From contig JACRCA010000237.1 in the NCBI GenBank assembly GCA_016234425.1, positions 1-7,096 on the forward strand: a stretch of 7,096 bases of DNA, given 5' to 3'. Below, one piece after another: positions 1-5,284 of the stretch. Source of the DNA: Deltaproteobacteria bacterium (GTDB lineage Bacteria > Desulfobacterota > SM23-61). The position numbers and the translations under genes were made by a program. The notes below the pieces were generated by a model. It was given only the letters and a program-made list of their open reading frames with translations, had not been told where the DNA came from and searched no databases. The stretch's first letter is position 1. Each line of letters begins with the position of its first letter.

Positions 1-163
1 CCCAAGCATAACACGGGGTCCGGCTTTCTGCCAGGTTGGTCCCCAGGCGCTCCAAGAAATCATCCCGGTCGCGATCATCCTTAAAAACTGCTTTGCGTTC
101 AATGCCTCTGGCAATAATGTGATGAAGCGCCTCCGGTGCATCTATGCGTGACTTGCGCGGCAT
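1..163 (-). CDS. REP-associated IS200/Y1-like transposase, N-terminal part (cut by window edge)
   Basis: An open frame starts at an ATG (161-163) and runs off the left edge after 54 codons. It begins MPRKSRIDAPEALHHIIARG and continues with an IERKAVFKDDRDRDDFLERL stretch, ending at the edge in CYAW. This is the typical opening of the small single-domain Y1 (HUH) transposases of the Transposase_17 type, often called RAYTs or REP-associated tyrosine transposases. The HHIIxRG segment is the first conserved strand, and the D/F-rich helix follows it. The HUH histidine pair and the catalytic tyrosine would lie beyond the edge, so activity cannot be judged. These proteins nick and join single-stranded DNA at REP-type hairpins. 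No strong Shine-Dalgarno sequence is visible before the ATG. The gene follows the MFS gene on the same strand, and REP-like motifs lie between them, which fits the family. I am confident of the family but not of the completeness. Confidence 0.85.
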   Translation of the reverse strand, partial: MPRKSRIDAPEALHHIIARGIERKAVFKDDRDRDDFLERLGTNLAESRTPCYAW

Positions 164-197
164 TAAGTATCAATACCAGAGAAATAGAAAATCGTCT

Positions 198-222
198 AAC
201 TTATAAATTTATGTACGTCCCC
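198..222 (-). repeat. REP-like motif copy 1, upstream of the transposase
   Basis: On the minus strand this reads GGGGACGTACATAAATTTAT followed by AAGTT. It contains the palindrome ATAAATTTAT. The GGGACGTA core recurs in the same orientation at 360-385. It lies 35 bases upstream of a RAYT-type transposase start, the usual position of REP elements associated with such genes. Its assignment to a REP family rests on position and on the shared core only. Confidence 0.45.
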
Positions 223-359
223 AATTTCACACAGGTTCTTCACCGCCATCTGGCAAAATTACCTTCCGCACCCTCGCCACCGGCTGCCTCCGATACCTTT
301 TCCCGACCTTCTTCTCTTTTAGCTCTGCCCCCCTTTCCGTTTATGGAAGCAGAGAGAAA

Positions 360-385
360 TAAGTGTCAATTTTCAACTACGTCCC
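360..385 (-). repeat. REP-like motif copy 2, just after the MFS stop
   Basis: On the minus strand this starts GGGACGTAGTTGAAAATTGA and ends CACTTA. It shares an 8-base core with the motif at 198-222 and has the same orientation and a similar AT-rich tail, but only moderate identity beyond the core. It begins 7 bases after the MFS stop codon. It may mark the outer boundary of the transposase unit. Confidence 0.4.
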
Positions 386-392
386 GCCCCAT

Positions 393-1637
393 TCAAGCGA
401 GTTGACGGCTAGGATGTGCTTGAGAGGGTTTGATTGAAGCAGCTGTCATAATTGCCCCAATGCATAAAATACCAGCGATTATAATGGCCCAAAAGTAACT
501 CTCAGTGGCGTCAAAGATCATGCCAGCCATGAGAGGGCCAAGCAAAGCTGCAGGCACACCGCTGGTAGCCCACATTCCCATAATTGTCCCTATGTTCTTC
601 AATCCAAAGAAATCTCCAAGCATCACTGCACATAAAACTGCCGTGCCGCCATAAACGGACCCAAGGAGAAACATAGCTATATAGAGCATCAGCGGCCCTT
701 TTACTGCCAGGACAAAGAAAATGGAACCAGCTTCAATACAACAAGAAATTATCAAAGAGGGAACTCTCCCGATCTTATCAGAAAGCGCCCCGATGCCTAC
801 CCTGCCGAGAATCGTACCCACTCCCAAAAATGATAGTCCCAGGGCTCCTTGAATAGTGGAAATACCCTTTGCCGTGCCAAAGGGAACTATGTGTACTAAG
901 ACCATCTGTTCAGCGGCAAAGCAGAAAAGAAAAGCCAGGTAAAGCATCCAAAAGTTTCTTGCTCTGAGAGTCTCTCCTAGAGAAAAGTCTTTAATGCTGA
1001 CTGACGTATCTTTGAAGATAGATGTCTTTCCTTCAGTTTCTCCAAGAGGTCTTAGGCCCATATCCGCGGGTTTGCCTCTTATAAAGATTCCTACAACCAC
1101 GTTAAGGGCAAAGAATGTCACGCCAAGAATTATAAATGTCACTCGCCAACCATACACGTTCATAGTCAGCGCTGTAACGGGAGGTACGACCAGCAAACCG
1201 AATCCTAATCCGCACATCGCTATCCCTACAGCCAGACCTCTTCTCTGTAGGAACCATCTATTTAGGGTAGCGGTAGGGACAACCCAGATGGCACCATGGC
1301 CTATGGCTGCCATTATGCCGAAAAAGATGTATAAATGCCAAATGGAGGTGCACAGACTGCAAAGAGAAGCCCCTCCACCGATAAGAAAAGCTGCCAACCA
1401 AAGTGCTTTCGTCGGACCGTATTTATCGGAAAACCAACCCCAAGGTATGGCGCAGCTACAATAGACCGCCAGCTCCATGGTATAAGCTCCTGAGATGGCG
1501 GTTCTTGTGGATCCCAGCCCCGCTTCCAAAGGTTCAATGAACACGCTGAATGAGTAAAATAGCCCATAGGTGGTAATCGACAAGAAGGCCAGAAATACGT
1601 TAATCCATCCGTAAAAAAGCTTTGGCTTTTCAGTCAA
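393..1637 (-). CDS. MFS transporter, oxalate/formate-antiporter-like (OFA/MCT-type)
   Basis: This 414-residue protein has the length and about 12 hydrophobic segments of the major facilitator superfamily, in two six-helix halves split by a polar loop near residues 188-228. The FYGW opening (residues 8-11) is typical of the OFA and monocarboxylate-type branch. The loop-2 signature is GWFSDKYGPTKAL (67-79), and its counterpart in the second half is GALSDKIGRVPSL (283-295). A further conserved segment, RWFLQRRGLAVGIA (127-140), follows helix 4. Members exchange or take up small organic anions, but the substrate cannot be named. The start is a TTG, chosen because AGGAG sits 7 bases upstream and the N-terminus then matches the family; the next ATG, at residue 54, would delete the first helix. 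The gene appears to be monocistronic, with a repeat element upstream and REP-like motifs downstream. Family membership is firm and the substrate is unknown. Confidence 0.9.
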   Translation of the reverse strand: MTEKPKLFYGWINVFLAFLSITTYGLFYSFSVFIEPLEAGLGSTRTAISGAYTMELAVYCSCAIPWGWFSDKYGPTKALWLAAFLIGGGASLCSLCTSIWHLYIFFGIMAAIGHGAIWVVPTATLNRWFLQRRGLAVGIAMCGLGFGLLVVPPVTALTMNVYGWRVTFIILGVTFFALNVVVGIFIRGKPADMGLRPLGETEGKTSIFKDTSVSIKDFSLGETLRARNFWMLYLAFLFCFAAEQMVLVHIVPFGTAKGISTIQGALGLSFLGVGTILGRVGIGALSDKIGRVPSLIISCCIEAGSIFFVLAVKGPLMLYIAMFLLGSVYGGTAVLCAVMLGDFFGLKNIGTIMGMWATSGVPAALLGPLMAGMIFDATESYFWAIIIAGILCIGAIMTAASIKPSQAHPSRQLA

Positions 1638-1765
1638 AGTACTTCTCCTAGCACATATTTGGTCCTTGGTCAGGCTATGCAGGCTCGATATATCAATTCA
1701 CACTCGTCTTCGTCTCTTCTTTTCTCTCTTCCGGGTCGGACCAAGATAACTTACTGATTTATAAT

Positions 1766-1807
1766 GCGATTTACACCAAGAAACCGCGTTTTCACCCATT
1801 AAATCGC
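1766..1807. repeat. Inverted repeat inside the 260-base element
   Basis: GCGATTT at 1766-1772 and AAATCGC at 1801-1807 form a 7-base stem with a 28-base loop. It is weak alone, but it adds to the folded character of the element. Confidence 0.35.
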
Positions 1808-1869
1808 TTTTTTTAGGGGCAAAATTACCAACGTAACGAGTGGAGGTCGCGTTTGTACCCTTAGCCCTT

Positions 1870-1915
1870 GCCAATTTCAATCCCTTAAAGGGATTATTTT
1901 GACCCCCAAATTGCC
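1870..1915. repeat. Nested palindrome inside the 260-base element
   Basis: AATCCCTT-A-AAGGGATT at 1879-1895 is a perfect inverted repeat around one central base. It is enclosed by GCCAATTT (1870-1877) and AAATTGCC (1908-1915), which pair at 7 of 8 positions. The arms around the centre are unequal in length. There is no T-run after the stem, so I do not call it a terminator. Confidence 0.5.
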
Positions 1916-1971
1916 ACCCTAAACTCAAACTTGGCCCTATTTCTACAGATTATTTATACAGATTCAAATGG

Positions 1972-2546
1972 TTAACTTGGTCCGACCCGGTATACGCGAC
2001 GGTATACGATGCAGATTCCTGCCCGCTCATACCAGGTTCTGACTGCCTGAGTGTCGGTGTCCCATCTCGGATCGAGGCTTCCTCGATAGCCACATATCCC
2101 AACAACGTAATCGTGTTTGGTTTTGGCAAGGGAACACTGTCCCATATGCCTTTGGATCTCACCGTTAGGCATGCGACCGCCCTTAGGAGCGATGAATTTC
2201 ATCTCGACCGCAAGTGTTTTTCCTGATGCACCTTTGCGACCAAATCGAAGGTGTGATGGGTACCAAAAGCCAAGACCGATGCCCACTTCTTGCTTTCTGC
2301 CCAGCATCGTGGACACCCGACCACTGTTTGGCCATGCCCAAGGGCCGTCTGACAATCTGGTTGACACCGTGTCTTATTATTCCAAGGATGGCTGTATACG
2401 TGAATGTCCATTTCGTGAGCGGAGACTTGCAAGGCAGCCGGAATGACAAACCGCGTCTCGAATTCTTTCTCCGTCCTGATTTTCTTAGGGATCGGGGTAC
2501 TGCTCAGTGCTAATACGAGCATGTCACGGAACTCATTGATAGACAT
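1972..2546 (-). pseudogene. PD-(D/E)XK nuclease-like protein with four-cysteine cluster, frameshifted
   Basis: The ATG at 2544-2546 has GGGAGG 5 bases upstream. Residues 1-105 read in one frame and end in HTFDLVAK. The natural continuation, GASGKTLAVEMKFIAPK and onward, lies in the frame shifted by -1, so one base is missing near 2232. The joined product would be about 191 residues. It shows C-x3-C then C-x2-C (RCQPDC ... CPRCW), which may bind zinc. It then has FDL followed by VEMK, the D...ExK spacing of the PD-(D/E)XK nuclease fold, and GEIQRHMGQC, a helix with Q as in that fold. I know no named family, so a restriction or DNA-repair role is only inferred. The last codons and TAA come from the inverted repeat of the adjacent element. 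It may be a true pseudogene, a sequencing error, or less likely a programmed shift. Confidence 0.6.
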
Positions 2547-2575
2547 TGGGCCTCCCTGTCCTAAATTTCAGTTAG

Positions 2576-2633
2576 GGCTAATGCCCGAGCTCAGCGGCGT
2601 GCCGCGCGCGTCCGCTGGAGCGATGAGTTAGGC
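2576..2633 (-). repeat. attC-like integron recombination site (59-base-element type)
   Basis: On the minus strand the site opens with GCCTAAC, a match to the RYYYAAC box, and closes with ATTAGCC, a degraded GTTRRRY box. Between them GCTCCAGCGGACG (2609-2621) pairs with CGCCGCTGAGC (2589-2599), leaving two unpaired bases in one arm. On the opposite strand these are T and G, the kinds of extrahelical bases found in attC bottom strands, although here only five bases separate them. The total length of 58 is typical. It lies between brnA, whose end it overlaps, and the ribosome-binding site of the next gene, exactly where a cassette attC belongs. The degenerate closing box and the lack of a second site or integrase in view keep this provisional. 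Confidence 0.6.
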
Positions 2634-2917
2634 CTCCTCTTCCGGGAATCAAGGGCATGCAGTTCCTGGTCGACCCGTTCAGCTAAATACATTTTAAGCA
2701 TCGACTGATAGGGTACATCCCGCTTGTTCGCCAATACCTTGAGCTCCGCGAGAAGTAGCTCAGGCAAACGGAGCGATATCGTTTTCAATGATGGCTTGAG
2801 ATACGGCAACACTACCCTCTTGGCCCTCGACCAGTCAATATACGCAGCAGAATCCTCCTTGGCCCAGAAGTTGCGCTCCTTAACCTCGGATGAAAACCTC
2901 GGAATTTTCTTCTTCAT
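2591..2917 (-). CDS. brnA: BrnA-family antitoxin (CopG-like, ribbon-helix-helix)
   Basis: The protein has 108 residues. It begins with the family's KIPRFSSEVKERNFWAKEDS stretch, followed by DWSRAKRVVLPYLKPSLKT. Next comes a ribbon-helix-helix DNA-binding domain: strand TISLRLP (46-52), helix to about 66, then VPYQSMLKMYLAERV (68-82). This is the BrnA antitoxin, which binds the BrnT toxin and represses its own operon. The ATG lies inside the end of brnT (ATGA overlap), so the two are translationally coupled. An AGGAGG stands 14 bases upstream, which is rather far. The last 13 residues, from P96 on, including SSLQRTRAARR, are encoded by the attC-like site and look like read-through rather than conserved protein. 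The family call is strong. Confidence 0.9.
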   Translation of the reverse strand: MKKKIPRFSSEVKERNFWAKEDSAAYIDWSRAKRVVLPYLKPSLKTISLRLPELLLAELKVLANKRDVPYQSMLKMYLAERVDQELHALDSRKRRPNSSLQRTRAARR

Positions 2918-3216
2918 GATTTCTCGTAAATCCTCCTTTCGCGCCGGTTCATATCCCGAGCAGATATGATGCGGATGAGATCTCCTCGGATCGTGAAAAC
3001 AATAAGAAGACGCCTCCCGGAATCTGCATGGCCTAATGCGTAGAACCGTGGCTCCGCGACCGAGTGTTCTTCATCAGGCGCAGCAACCAAGGGCCGATTA
3101 AAAAAGACTTGCTCGCACTCTGCGGCAGAAACCCCATGGCGCTCCCAGATCTTTGGGAGATTCGCCTCCTCCCACTGGAAACCAGTACACTGGACCAACC
3201 GATTTATAAGGTCCAT
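2914..3216 (-). CDS. brnT: BrnT-family toxin (RelE-like ribonuclease fold)
   Basis: This 100-residue protein matches BrnT: FQWEEANLPKIWERHGVSAA near 13-32, RFYALGHADSGRRLLIVFT (57-75), then IRIISARDMNRRERRIYEKS to the end. The close of the protein with IISAR..N..ER..Y is the family hallmark. BrnT is a RelE-fold toxin that inhibits translation by cleaving RNA. It is neutralised by BrnA, encoded immediately downstream and overlapping by four bases, in the usual toxin-first order. The ATG at 3214-3216 has only a weak AGG upstream. About ten residues precede the usual family start, so initiation may vary slightly. An inverted repeat 8 bases before the ATG is the likely operator. The pair is complete and probably functional, and its location by an attC-like site suggests arrival as a mobile cassette. 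Confidence 0.9.
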   Translation of the reverse strand: MDLINRLVQCTGFQWEEANLPKIWERHGVSAAECEQVFFNRPLVAAPDEEHSVAEPRFYALGHADSGRRLLIVFTIRGDLIRIISARDMNRRERRIYEKS

Positions 3217-3223
3217 TACCTAT

Positions 3224-3242
3224 GTATATTATAAAAATATAC
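3224..3242 (-). promoter_or_regulatory. Inverted-repeat operator/promoter of brnTA
   Basis: GTATATT and AATATAC form a perfect 7-base inverted repeat around a 5-base spacer, 7 bases before the brnT start codon. On the minus strand it contains TATAAT-like sequence, and TTGCCG lies upstream, though the best spacing to a -10 is not ideal. Ribbon-helix-helix antitoxins bind such palindromes over the promoter, so autorepression by the BrnA-BrnT complex is expected here. The palindrome is seen; the binding is inferred. Confidence 0.55.
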
Positions 3243-3446
3243 TAATCGGCAAGCCCTTTTTAGCTGGGTGGGCAGGTCTATTTATGTATTATCCTGTTCC
3301 ATAAAATAGCCCGAATCCCTCCTTGGGTAATATGAGACACCATCACTGTAAAACTCGAAAAGCACCATAAGTCTCGGTTTTTATTCTATTATTCTATCTT
3401 TGCCCCGCTTCTGTCTTGGGCGAACATGGGCTACAGGGACCACTCC
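3243..3446. other. Intergenic stretch, nothing recognised
   Basis: These 204 bases lie between the brnTA promoter region and the end of the SnoaL-like gene. The stretch is AT-rich with simple TATT-type runs near 3380-3400. I see no RNA gene, no credible open frame and no second attC-like site. Confidence 0.5.
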
Positions 3447-3465
3447 CCCCTCTTATTTTGAGGGG
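3447..3465 (-). terminator. Small hairpin over the stop codon of the SnoaL-like gene
   Basis: CCCCTC and GAGGGG pair around a 7-base loop that contains the TAA stop codon. No T-run follows, so intrinsic termination is doubtful. It may instead protect the mRNA end or be chance. Confidence 0.2.
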
Positions 3466-3869
3466 ATTGCGCCGATCTGCTGCATAATGCCCAAGGCATC
3501 GTTCAACCCCCACACTTCCTTGATCTTGCCGCCAGAAAGCTGGTAGATGGCTATTCCAATCCATGTCACCGGCTTGCCGGTAGGGGCAATTCCGCGTAGT
3601 GGTCCTTTGTGCGTGCCCCGAGCTGTCCAGCGCGCTGCGACTTTGTCCCCTTCGGCGACAGTGTCATCAATGGTGATATGCAAGTCTTCGGGGAAGGCAG
3701 TGAGAAATGCGGTGGCAAATTGTTTCCATCCCGCAATCCCTTCGATGGCACCGGGAGTGCGGAAAACACAGTTGGCAGTTAATAACTCGTCTCCAATAGC
3801 CAGGTTCCCCTTGTTGTACGCCTCTTCCAGAAACCGGCGCACGAGGGCCTCATTTTCTTTTGCTGACAT
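3453..3869 (-). CDS. SnoaL-like polyketide-cyclase/ester-cyclase family protein
   Basis: The 138-residue product fits the NTF2-fold SnoaL-like family. It has an N-terminal helix (NEALVRRFLEEAYNKG, 6-21), the FRTPG turn (36-40), and GIAGWKQFATAFLTAFPEDL (44-63). Then follow DDTVAEGDKVAARWTARGTHKGPLRGIAPTGK (68-99) and the closing strand IYQLSGGKIKEVWGLND (108-124). These features match close members of the family, whose biochemical roles vary and are usually unknown. The start is ATG at 3867-3869, with AAGGAG eight bases upstream. A longer frame extends to 3941 but lacks such a site and adds residues foreign to the family. The gene stands alone, behind the terminator of the peroxiredoxin fusion. 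The family is firm and the substrate is unknown. Confidence 0.85.
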   Translation of the reverse strand: MSAKENEALVRRFLEEAYNKGNLAIGDELLTANCVFRTPGAIEGIAGWKQFATAFLTAFPEDLHITIDDTVAEGDKVAARWTARGTHKGPLRGIAPTGKPVTWIGIAIYQLSGGKIKEVWGLNDALGIMQQIGAIPSK

Positions 3870-3960
3870 GGGACATACTCCTTGCATAATCAGCAGCTGA
3901 CGAAAAAAGAACTCCCCTCTTGCTTCTCTTCGGTCCCACAAAGATAAGCTTCAGGTTGAA

Positions 3961-3980
3961 TGGAGATCAACTGGAGATCA
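3961..3980. repeat. Short tandem direct repeat upstream of the SnoaL-like gene
   Basis: TGGAGATCA occurs at 3961-3969 and again at 3972-3980, an 11-base period. It lies about 90 bases upstream of the SnoaL-like start and could be a regulator-binding site or chance. Confidence 0.3.
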
Positions 3981-4011
3981 GGAGTGAATTTACTTGGATT
4001 TAAGATTCAAA

Positions 4012-4047
4012 AGCCTCCAAAAGGGCATGTAAGCCCCCTTGGAGGCT
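4012..4047 (-). terminator. Strong hairpin terminator after the peroxiredoxin fusion gene
   Basis: Arms at 4012-4026 and 4033-4047 pair at 13 of 15 positions, with a perfect 9-base outer stem (AGCCTCCAA/TTGGAGGCT), two mismatches, then GGGC/GCCC around a six-base loop. On the minus strand the stem runs directly into TTTTG and an AT-rich stretch, a short U-tract. It lies about 100 bases past the stop codon of the fusion gene and ahead of the SnoaL-like gene, separating the two transcripts. Confidence 0.65.
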
Positions 4048-4102
4048 CCGTATCGGCAACTTCCTTAAACTCCGCTTCACGACATCCCCCAAAAAGGCTG
4101 GA

Positions 4103-4122
4103 GGTCAGGTTCTTAAGTTAAC
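4103..4122. repeat. REP-like remnant with GTTAAC end
   Basis: GGTCAGGTTCTTAAGTTAAC shares GGTC near its start and an identical AAGTTAAC end with the right-end terminal repeat of the 260-base element (GGTCGGACCAAGTTAAC). The middle differs and the length is not the same, so kinship is weak. It lies between the terminator and the stop codon of the fusion gene. Confidence 0.25.
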
Positions 4123-4149
4123 AAGATTTCACTTCTATTATTGATAAGT

Positions 4150-5157
4150 TCACAGAAGTGCTCGAAGGGCGCCCAGGACTCGGTCATAGTCGGGCTCTTT
4201 GGTCATTTCAGGAATGAGCTCAATATACCGGATAACATCCCGCTCATCGACAATGAACACTGTCCGGGCCAGAAGTTTCAACTCTTTGATCAGCACGCCA
4301 TAAGCCAAGCCAAAAGACCGATCCCGGTAATCCGAAAAAGTCTTTACCTTCTCCACCCCCGCAGCCGCGCACCAGCGCGCCTGAGCAAAGGGCAGGTCCA
4401 TGCTAATGGTCAAAATCGCCACCTTTTCGGGTAATTTCGCGGCCTCCTGATTGAACCTCCGTGTCTCCATATCGCAGACCGAAGTGTCCAGGGATGGAAC
4501 AGAGGTAATGATCTTAACTCTGCCTTTAAAAGATTCAAGAGTCACGGGTTGCATAGCGGTGTCCCGCACACGAAAATCCGGGGCTTTATCTCCTACTTTC
4601 AATTCCGGTCCCAGGAGGGTGAGGGGACTCCCCTTGAAAGTCACCAGTCCGGCCCGTTCTTTTTCAATGATTCCAATTTTGGCCGCGTATTCCTTGGCCT
4701 TTGCTTCCAGCTCAAAGAGCTTGCCTTCAGCTGCTTTCTTGTATTCCTCAAGTTCATTCATTTTTCCCCGAAGGGCCTGACTTCTTGCTTCTAATTCCTC
4801 TTTTAATTTTTTGGCCTCTGCCTCAGCCTTGCTTTTCACTTCCAGAATGCTCTGGCTCACCCTACTCTTTAGATCCGAAACCTCTTTTCCCGCCTTCTCG
4901 ATCGTTTCTTTCAGGGTCTTCGCGTTTATTCGCATGAGTTTCTCTTTGTGCTCCACCTCCTTCCTGAGTCTTTCAACCAGGGCATCTTTCTGACCGACCA
5001 GCTTTTCGGCCTTCCTCAAGCTAACTCTTAATTCGGCCTTCTTCTTGGCCAATCCCTTCTTGAGGCCCGTGGCCTTTTTAGCCACCTTTTGGACGACTTT
5101 CTTAACCGCTCTCTTCGTCTTTTGCACCGCTTTCTTTGCCCGCTTAACCGCTTTCAT
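4150..5157 (-). CDS. Thiol peroxidase (Tpx-type peroxiredoxin) fused to a lysine-rich coiled-coil N-terminus
   Basis: The 335-residue protein has two parts. Residues 1-50 hold 21 Lys/Arg and one acidic residue, in AKKA/VKK-type repeats like histone H1 tails. Residues about 50-168 are a charged heptad-like helix, probably a coiled coil. From VTFKGSPLTLLG (172-183) a full Tpx follows: GDKAPDF (189-195), PSLDTSVC with peroxidatic Cys228 and Thr225, SMDLPFAQARWC with resolving Cys263, the conserved Arg298 in LLARTVFIVDE, and the EPDYDRVLGAL ending. Tpx enzymes reduce hydroperoxides using thioredoxin and are normally about 165 residues. GAGGAGG lies 8 bases before the ATG. There is no internal ATG near residue 168, so the fusion is real in this sequence. 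No signal peptide is seen, so a cytoplasmic, possibly nucleoid-bound enzyme is inferred. It follows the membrane spermidine-synthase-like gene by 127 bases. Confidence 0.9.
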   Translation of the reverse strand: MKAVKRAKKAVQKTKRAVKKVVQKVAKKATGLKKGLAKKKAELRVSLRKAEKLVGQKDALVERLRKEVEHKEKLMRINAKTLKETIEKAGKEVSDLKSRVSQSILEVKSKAEAEAKKLKEELEARSQALRGKMNELEEYKKAAEGKLFELEAKAKEYAAKIGIIEKERAGLVTFKGSPLTLLGPELKVGDKAPDFRVRDTAMQPVTLESFKGRVKIITSVPSLDTSVCDMETRRFNQEAAKLPEKVAILTISMDLPFAQARWCAAAGVEKVKTFSDYRDRSFGLAYGVLIKELKLLARTVFIVDERDVIRYIELIPEMTKEPDYDRVLGALRALL

Positions 5158-5284
5158 TCCTGTGCCCTCCTCTCACCCCTATGGAATTTGAACTCCTACC
5201 CTTCCCTTTCCTCTAAAAACTTGCCATAAATTTATCTCCTTTTCAACTTGATATTTAATGGGTGCCCACCTTCCCTTTGGAATT

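Larger units (their letters stand above)
164..392. other. 229-base intergenic spacer with REP-like motifs, no credible gene
   Basis: This spacer lies between the end of the MFS gene and the transposase start. A plus-strand frame crosses it but has no ribosome-binding site and no recognisable protein pattern, so I read it as non-coding. It holds two motifs, listed separately, that share a GGGACGTA core on the minus strand, and a GC-richer block around 255-310. I see no clear intrinsic terminator for the MFS gene here. Confidence 0.6.
1731..1990. mobile_element. 260-base MITE/REP-type element with 20-base terminal inverted repeats
   Basis: The left end, CCGGGTCGGACCAAGATAAC (1731-1750), is matched in inverted orientation by the right end GTTAACTTGGTCCGACCCGG (1971-1990), with 19 of 20 positions identical. 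The interior is AT-rich and holds further inverted repeats, including a 17-base palindrome. A 76-codon minus-strand frame crosses it but resembles no protein I know. Small size, matching ends and internal secondary structure fit a non-autonomous element (a MITE or a pair of REP hairpins). I see no clear target-site duplication: the left flank is CTCTCTT and the right flank TATACGC. The end sequence loosely resembles REP motifs seen near RAYT transposases, one of which lies at the left edge of this window. The inverted repeat is certain, but its mobility is inferred. Confidence 0.6.

Noticed and set aside
136..405. Plus-strand frame of 89 codons across the spacer
   Set aside because: It has no ribosome-binding site, its composition is proline/serine-rich and random-looking, and it overlaps REP-like motifs and the transposase start.
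1698..1928. 76-codon minus-strand frame inside and beside the 260-base element
   Set aside because: It has no convincing ribosome-binding site, crosses the element's end, and resembles no known protein.
2228..2240. Programmed -1 ribosomal frameshift in the nuclease-like gene
   Set aside because: The site GCAAAGG is not a classic slippery heptamer and no following stem was seen. A lost base or sequencing error is simpler.
2117..2513. Plus-strand frames of 99-109 codons
   Set aside because: They lie opposite the nuclease-like gene, whose minus-strand reading explains the region better despite its frameshift.
3243..3330. Second attC-like site upstream of brnT
   Set aside because: A GATTAG string and a weak GCCC/GGGC pair are present, but no paired boxes with a central imperfect stem could be built.
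3867..3941. Longer start for the SnoaL-like gene at 3941
   Set aside because: The added 24 residues do not fit the family, and AAGGAG is ideally placed for the ATG at 3867-3869.
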